From positions 1 to 17,488 of the forward strand of contig CAYPZT010000024.1 of NCBI GenBank assembly GCA_964415435.1: 17,488 nucleotides of DNA, in the 5' to 3' direction. A model generated the notes under the pieces. That model had not been told where the DNA came from and searched no databases. It worked only from the letters and a program-made list of their open reading frames with translations. The stretch's first letter is position 1; each line of letters starts with the position of its first letter. A program made the translations under genes and the position numbers. This document shows positions 14,659 to 17,488 of this stretch, piece by piece. Source of the DNA: CAYPZT01 sp964415435. Its GTDB lineage: Bacteria; Patescibacteriota; Microgenomatia; UBA1406; GWC2-37-13.

Positions 14659-14907
14659 ATGGAACGGATTCCCGATCTCATGATCCTTATGGGAAGCGCT
14701 TTGCAATTTTCGAAAGACATGATCACCAACCTCGGTGGCATTATTCTGATGCTCATCGGATGGGGACTTGGCGTCAACGAATTTGCGATCGTGCTGGGGA
14801 TTGAGTGGAATGTCTTTAGTGTGATTGGGGCATTGGTCGTTATGGTATTGCTGACAAGTATCAATTTTGTCATCGCAACCATTCTGGCAGGCGCCCTGAA
14901 ACGCTGA
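14659..14907 (+). CDS. Small two-helix membrane protein (82 aa)
   Basis: The start at 14659 (MERIPDLMILMGSALQFSKD) follows the GAAGGAG at the end of leader copy A. Two hydrophobic segments are clear, at about residues 24-48 (LGGIILMLIGWGLGVNEFAIV) and 53-79 (FSVIGALVVMVLLTSINFVI), with an amphipathic N-terminus. It ends with a short basic tail (KR). A longer in-frame reading upstream exists only because the leader lacks a stop in that frame. No family recognised. Confidence 0.7.
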   Translation: MERIPDLMILMGSALQFSKDMITNLGGIILMLIGWGLGVNEFAIVLGIEWNVFSVIGALVVMVLLTSINFVIATILAGALKR

Positions 14908-14934
14908 CATCAGTTCATTGAGAACAGTGAGATC

Positions 14935-14988
14935 TTCCCGAGAGTGAAGGGTATATGTTGTACCAACATCCACACTCCTGATCGGGAA
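14935..14988 (+). other. Intercistronic stem-loop before the 100-aa gene
   Basis: TTCCCGA plus GAGTG at 14935-14946 pair with CACTC at 14973-14977 and TCGGGAA at 14982-14988, leaving a 4-nt bulge. This encloses an inner perfect hairpin ATGTTG, loop TAC, CAACAT at 14955-14969. Eighteen base pairs in 54 nt make this one of the strongest helices of the operon. It lies 26 nt before the ATG at 15015 and could block or protect the message. An A-run rather than a T-run follows, so it does not look like a terminator. Confidence 0.6.
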
Positions 14989-15014
14989 AAAAAGGATTTC
15001 GAGAGGATGCAGAA

Positions 15015-15317
15015 ATGGTTATCTGGGGTTTACCCTGGTATGTATACGCAGTTACTGGGCTATTGATCACACTCATTTTGATGCGGATAGTATTTTATCC
15101 CGTCAAAGAAAATACTGAGTATGATCTTTTAGAGGAAGTGATCGACCAGATGGAGCCGGGCGATGCAAGAGACTTTGACTACGACCCAGGCTACAACCTG
15201 ACAGTGTATGAGTGGCGCCACAAAAAATGGTTTTCTATCGAGTATCAAGTCGAAAGACTCGATCTTGAAGATAAGTGGCGACTTACACTCACACGAAAGG
15301 ATAAAAGGAGGAGCTAA
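15015..15317 (+). CDS. Single-pass membrane protein with polar C-terminal domain (100 aa)
   Basis: MVIWGLPWYVYAVTGLLITL begins a membrane helix covering about residues 4-27. A polar domain of about 70 residues follows (LLEEVIDQMEPGDARDFDYD, then YEWRHKKWFSIEYQVERLD and DKWRLTLTRKDKRRS) that looks like a small mostly-beta domain. A GAGAGG sequence upstream is the ribosome binding site. The stop overlaps the next ATG as TAATG, so the two are translationally coupled and their products may work together. No family was recognised. Confidence 0.75.
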   Translation: MVIWGLPWYVYAVTGLLITLILMRIVFYPVKENTEYDLLEEVIDQMEPGDARDFDYDPGYNLTVYEWRHKKWFSIEYQVERLDLEDKWRLTLTRKDKRRS

Positions 15318-15622
15318 TGTTTAATTTGGCATTTGTCACCATCGTAGTAAGTCTGATCGTTCTCGCCGCAGTCTTGATGTGGAGCGACTTGAGGAGACTC
15401 AATGGCGATCATATGAGAGGTATTTTCCTCGCTATGATCATTCTTGCGGTTGCCTCAACCTTCATCGTGGTCGAACTGTTTATAGTCTTTGAATGGCAAA
15501 CGTCTATTCCCTCTATCATTGGAGGAGTCGTCCTGTGGGCGGCCGTAGGCGTGGCTATGCTGTTCGGACTGAAAGAGGCTATTGACCTCTTGCTCGCAGT
15601 TTTCGACGGTTACGTAGATTGA
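15317..15622 (+). CDS. Small three-helix membrane protein (101 aa)
   Basis: Starts in a TAATG overlap with the preceding gene behind AGGAGG. Three hydrophobic segments: FNLAFVTIVVSLIVLAAVLM (2-21), GIFLAMIILAVASTFIVVEL (about 35-55) and IIGGVVLWAAVGVAMLFGLK (about 67-87). Between the first two is a short basic loop (WSDLRRLNGDHMR), predicted to be cytoplasmic. No catalytic motif was recognised. The tight coupling suggests a complex with the product of the 100-aa gene just upstream. Confidence 0.75.
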   Translation: MFNLAFVTIVVSLIVLAAVLMWSDLRRLNGDHMRGIFLAMIILAVASTFIVVELFIVFEWQTSIPSIIGGVVLWAAVGVAMLFGLKEAIDLLLAVFDGYVD

Positions 15623-15690
15623 GGAATATTTTCCTTCGCGGGCATAGCGCTGCATTCATGTACGTTTATACGTACCCCTGACAGCCATTC
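15623..15690 (+). other. Two hairpins before leader copy B
   Basis: AGGAA, loop TATT, TTCCT at about 15622-15635 and GTACGT, loop TTAT, ACGTAC at about 15660-15675 are perfect short hairpins. A 7-codon frame (MYVYTYP) overlaps the second; no ribosome binding site supports it. Confidence 0.45.
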
Positions 15691-15784
15691 GAATACACCG
15701 ATCTGGTGTTATCAGCCCGTACATGAAGGGACTTACAACTGAATACATCGCAGGGACAAACATAGGCAAGAGTTTTAGAAGGAG
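15691..15784 (+). repeat. Repeated structured leader element, copy B
   Basis: Second copy of the element at 14561-14651. It has the hairpin ACACC, loop GATCT, GGTGT, then GCCC, the block ACAACTGAATACATCGCA at 15735-15752, and the same terminal sequence ending in AGAAGGAG as the ribosome binding site of the next gene. The stem bases of the first hairpin are kept while its loop differs between copies, and variation is concentrated between the conserved blocks. This is what an RNA-level or recombination element would show rather than coding sequence. Confidence 0.7.
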
Positions 15785-15788
15785 TGAC

Positions 15789-16058
15789 ATGAATAACGTG
15801 AGTCTTTACGCACACATCATACCAGTATGCTTGGCAGTAGTACTGCTGATCGACGGGTTCAACAAGGGCAGCGGGAAGAATGAAATATTCTTCAAAGGCG
15901 CCGAGTCATTTACTGGCGTCGCAATACTGGTCTTGACCGTCGTTGATCTTATGCTTCCTGCAAGCGAATGGGAATGGTGGATTTGGCTCCTGTTGGCCTT
16001 CGGCACCTTTGCAGCCTGGCTGGTTTTGCGGCAAGTCGCAGCAAAGTACGAAAACTGA
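15789..16058 (+). CDS. Small three-helix membrane protein (89 aa)
   Basis: The start at 15789 (MNNVSLYAHIIPVCLAVVLL) lies 4 nt after the GGAG that ends leader copy B. Hydrophobic segments at about residues 7-23, 41-56 (FTGVAILVLTVVDLML) and 62-82 (WEWWIWLLLAFGTFAAWLVL), with a glycine/lysine loop (GFNKGSGKNE) between the first two and a tryptophan-rich boundary before the third. No family recognised. An in-frame extension back to 15723 runs through the repeat and is rejected. Confidence 0.7.
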   Translation: MNNVSLYAHIIPVCLAVVLLIDGFNKGSGKNEIFFKGAESFTGVAILVLTVVDLMLPASEWEWWIWLLLAFGTFAAWLVLRQVAAKYEN

Positions 16059-16071
16059 GGTTCTACAAAAA

Positions 16072-16120
16072 GAGAAAGCAGTTGCTTTTACAGGATTGCT
16101 TTCTCCTACACACAAGGAGA
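16072..16120 (+). promoter_or_regulatory. Switch-like hairpin controlling the downstream ribosome binding site, copy 1
   Basis: GAGAAAGCA at 16072-16080 can pair with TGCTTTCTC at 16097-16105 (9 bp). Alternatively AAAGC at 16075-16079 pairs with GCTTT at 16084-16088 around loop AGTT. That frees the 3' arm, whose TCTCCT at 16102-16107 can then pair with AGGAGA at 16115-16120, the ribosome binding site of the gene at 16128. The outer hairpin would therefore expose the site and the inner one would hide it. Confidence 0.6.
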
Positions 16121-16127
16121 TGACACA

Positions 16128-16580
16128 ATGGATACGTTTGGGAAATTTATCAACTACCTGGTACGGCTGTTTATCGCGACGGTCGCGCTTTTTGCGATCA
16201 TCATGGCCGTATTTCGCGTCGCCGGTTTTTTCGCCATCACGACAGTCATTACGTTCGTCGTCATACAAATTGGCGCCGGCTACTATGATTACCTGTTGTA
16301 CGGGTGTATCATCGTCTGGATGGTTGGCGGATTTATCGCGATCCTTGGAAAGCGGTTTGTTCGCTTTGTAGGATTCGTCCTTTTTGCGAGCGCCGTGCAG
16401 ACAACGTTTACGTTGATTTGCTTCAGTTATGGGTGGCTCCTTGCAACGGTCATCGGATTGATCGCAGCTGTTTTTTTCACCACAATCGTCTGGTGGATTA
16501 CAGAATCTCGCGATCGCATCCTGGCCCAGCAAAATCAGTGGAATATGGTAATCCAACGGGATAAAGAGGCCCATCATTAA
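16128..16580 (+). CDS. Small four-helix membrane protein (150 aa)
   Basis: MDTFGKFINYLVRLFIATVA starts the largest protein of the operon, behind AAGGAG. About four or five hydrophobic segments run from residue 9 to 127 (IATVALFAIIMAVFRVAGFF, ITTVITFVVIQIGAGYY, LLYGCIIVWMVGGFIAILG, FVGFVLFASAVQTTFTLICF, LLATVIGLIAAVFFTTIVWW), followed by a polar tail (ITESRDRILAQQNQWNMVIQ) ending in two histidines. No channel or transporter signature was recognised. Its ribosome binding site lies in the switch-like hairpin upstream. Confidence 0.78.
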   Translation: MDTFGKFINYLVRLFIATVALFAIIMAVFRVAGFFAITTVITFVVIQIGAGYYDYLLYGCIIVWMVGGFIAILGKRFVRFVGFVLFASAVQTTFTLICFSYGWLLATVIGLIAAVFFTTIVWWITESRDRILAQQNQWNMVIQRDKEAHH

Positions 16581-16584
16581 GCCC

Positions 16585-16602
16585 ACAACCGAATACATCG
16601 CA
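16585..16602 (+). repeat. Partial third copy of the leader element core
   Basis: ACAACCGAATACATCGCA matches the core block at 14604-14621 and 15735-15752 with two differences from copy A and one from copy B. As in those copies GCCC lies just before it. Here it is joined directly to the switch-like hairpin instead of the usual 3' end, so the leader modules are mosaic. Confidence 0.65.
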
Positions 16603-16613
16603 CTTGTAAAAAC

Positions 16614-16664
16614 GAGAAAGCAGTTGCTTTTACAGAATTGCTTTCTCCAGAAAAACAATGGAGG
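16614..16664 (+). promoter_or_regulatory. Switch-like hairpin controlling the downstream ribosome binding site, copy 2
   Basis: The 35 nt at 16614-16648 differ from 16072-16106 at one position only. The outer stem GAGAAAGCA/TGCTTTCTC and the inner alternative AAAGC/GCTTT are both kept. The 3' arm's CTCC at 16645-16648 can pair with GGAG at 16660-16663, the ribosome binding site of the gene at 16670. The sequences between hairpin and site differ from copy 1, yet the anti-site/site arrangement is retained. Confidence 0.6.
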
Positions 16665-16669
16665 AAATC

Positions 16670-16939
16670 ATGGAACATTTTGGATCGATCGCCACCGCTG
16701 TCGCATTCCTCGTACTTTTGGGAGTGATCGGCATTGTTGCCAGATGGGTTAGCGGCAGACAGGTACGAGAGCGGTTATACAAATTGCGCTGTCATCTCGG
16801 CAACAGAGAGCACATCGTTAAGCGCTCAAAAGTCTTGGAAACTGATGATCGAAGCACAACTTTTGAAGTTGCTTTACAAAATGGACAACACCGAAAATAC
16901 ACGGTGACCGCAGATTACAACATTGCAAGAGAAGACTAA
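16670..16939 (+). CDS. Single-pass membrane protein with basic polar domain (89 aa)
   Basis: The start at 16670 (MEHFGSIATAVAFLVLLGVI) is chosen over an ATG 12 nt upstream because GGAGG at 16660-16664 is then 5 nt away; the upstream ATG would have no such site. One membrane helix spans about residues 6-26. It is followed by a strongly basic stretch (RWVSGRQVRERLYKLRCHLG) and a small polar domain, probably beta (STTFEVALQNGQHRKYTVTA). The domain is predicted to lie in the cytoplasm. No family recognised. Confidence 0.7.
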   Translation: MEHFGSIATAVAFLVLLGVIGIVARWVSGRQVRERLYKLRCHLGNREHIVKRSKVLETDDRSTTFEVALQNGQHRKYTVTADYNIARED

Positions 16940-16994
16940 CAGCTTTTATCCCGCTCTAGGGCGAACTAAGGTCATATCTTAAAGGAGAAAAAAA

Positions 16995-17207
16995 ATGAGC
17001 GCAGATGATGCGAAACAGAAAGTCGAAGGACAACGTAGTCAAATCGCCAATAAAATGGGGCGAAATGCAAACAAAATACGCTTCGATAAACCGTTTGATG
17101 TCGGAAACGGCCGCTGGCTTGTTTTCGTGCTGGATCAGCAGGGCATCGCCATCGGCGATGTGACTGTCGGAACCAATGGCACGCTCACCATCCAACGACG
17201 TCCATAG
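16995..17207 (+). CDS. Small soluble protein, last gene of the operon (70 aa)
   Basis: Starts behind AAAGGAG with 7 nt spacing. It is the only one of the nine genes without a membrane segment. The first 30 residues are helical and charged (MSADDAKQKVEGQRSQIANK), and the rest looks like a small beta domain (GRWLVFVLDQQGIAIGDVTV, TNGTLTIQRRP). The 55-nt gap before it holds only weak hairpins. A strong hairpin follows its stop. No family was recognised. Confidence 0.72.
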   Translation: MSADDAKQKVEGQRSQIANKMGRNANKIRFDKPFDVGNGRWLVFVLDQQGIAIGDVTVGTNGTLTIQRRP

Positions 17208-17211
17208 CAAA

Positions 17212-17243
17212 AAGAAGAGGGGCAGAAGATCGCCTCTCTTCTT
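17212..17243 (+). terminator. Strong hairpin after the last gene, possible terminator or 3' stabiliser
   Basis: AAGAAGAG plus GGGC pairs with GCCT plus CTCTTCTT (12 bp including one wobble) around an 8-nt loop, starting 5 nt after the stop of the last gene. It lacks a downstream T-run, so a classical intrinsic terminator is not shown. It may protect the mRNA end or be the first hairpin of the structured tail. Confidence 0.45.
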
Positions 17244-17248
17244 GTCAG

Positions 17249-17488
17249 GTATTCCCTTTGGAATACTTTGACACTGAACCAATCTGGTTCATACACTTGA
17301 ATAAGCGCATAAAGAAGCTCATGCTTCTTACCAAGTCCCCTTTTTCTGGACTCAAAATAACTTATATCCGCGCTTATCTCATCAAAACATAAGGGTTGAA
17401 GCCTTCTGGCTTCAGTCTTGATGTTTGTTGAGATAAGTACCAAATATTGTTAACAATCTGACCCTCCGAAGTTCGATAGCCGAACGAA
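17249..17488 (+). ncRNA. Gene-free array of hairpins at the right edge
   Basis: No credible gene on either strand. Successive hairpins: GTATTCC/GGAATAC (17249-17266), GAACC/GGTTC (17276-17290), AAGAAGC/GCTTCTT (17312-17329), AGTCC/GGACT (17334-17352), TGAAGCC/GGCTTCA (17397-17414), GTTCG/CGAAC (17471-17485). Two long-range helices compete: ATAAGCGC 17301-17308 with GCGCTTAT 17370-17377, and CTTATCTCATCAAAACAT 17373-17390 with 17421-17437 (17 pairs apart from one mismatch and one bulge). A 12-bp palindrome ATTGTTAACAAT lies at 17446-17457. The density suggests a structured RNA, or a second leader for genes beyond the window. A separate promoter was not found. Confidence 0.5.

Noticed and set aside
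15659..15682. 7-codon frame MYVYTYP with three tyrosines as a possible attenuator peptide
   Set aside because: No ribosome binding site, and the bases are better explained by the perfect hairpin GTACGT/ACGTAC.
15723..15788. In-frame N-terminal extension of the 89-aa protein through leader copy B (both extensions share GKSFRR)
   Set aside because: The shared residues are only the translation of the repeated ribosome-binding-site block. No site precedes the ATG at 15723, while 15789 is well placed.
15906..16658. Long reverse-strand open frame of 250 codons
   Set aside because: It lies antisense over two forward genes with good ribosome binding sites and is full of low-complexity charged residues; it is a shadow frame.
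13441..17488. Integron-like cassette array with attC sites
   Set aside because: Short genes with repeated palindromic spacers fit loosely, but the repeats lack recognisable attC core sites and no integrase is present. Retained only as a low-confidence cassette idea.
17212..17488. CRISPR array or short tandem repeats
   Set aside because: The hairpins differ in sequence and spacing; there is no constant direct repeat.

Overview
The window looks like part of a small-genome bacterium of the Candidate Phyla Radiation (Patescibacteria), probably of Microgenomates type. This is an inference from gene style. It rests on several divergent GT39-like multi-membrane glycosyltransferases packed end to end, many lineage-specific short hypothetical genes, very short intergenic gaps, and a repeated promoter layout in which a TATAAT-type -10 box lies 6-8 nt before the ATG, so many first genes are probably transcribed without a leader. 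No rRNA, tRNA, CRISPR array, transposase or other marker gene fixes the taxonomy.

Region 1 (1-7286) is a surface-glycan or glycosylation cluster. It holds a reverse-strand GT87/GT39-like membrane transferase running off the left edge, then a forward block of a GT39-like membrane protein, an unrecognised 190-aa protein, a GT2, a GT4, a second GT2 broken by one in-frame TAA, and a second GT39-like protein. The genes overlap or nearly touch, so they probably form one or two operons building lipid-linked or envelope glycans. Region 2 (7302-8650) holds an unrecognised 221-aa protein and a convergent CPBP-family intramembrane protease.

Region 3 (about 8700-10700) is a visibly AT-rich island. A reverse XRE-type repressor diverges from a two-gene unit encoding a helix-turn-helix plus helical-repeat regulator and an HD-domain phosphohydrolase. 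The composition and the two regulators suggest horizontal acquisition. Region 4 (10733-13434) is a set of short hypothetical genes, mostly each with its own apparent leaderless promoter, including two tandem paralogs and one secreted or membrane-anchored proline-rich protein.

Region 5 (13441-17488) is the unusual part. A good promoter (TTGCTT, 17 nt, TATAAT) drives a predicted leader of about 270 nt with several strong hairpins, a boxA-like sequence and a 13-bp long-range helix. Nine small Shine-Dalgarno-led genes follow, eight of them encoding proteins with one or more membrane segments. The gaps between them carry repeated structured RNA elements: a 91-94 nt element in two copies with part of a third, and a 35-nt hairpin in two copies whose 3' arm can alternatively cover the downstream ribosome binding site. 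The window ends in about 275 nt of almost continuous hairpins with mutually exclusive pairings. No known system was recognised here. The best reading is an undescribed operon of small membrane proteins controlled at RNA level.
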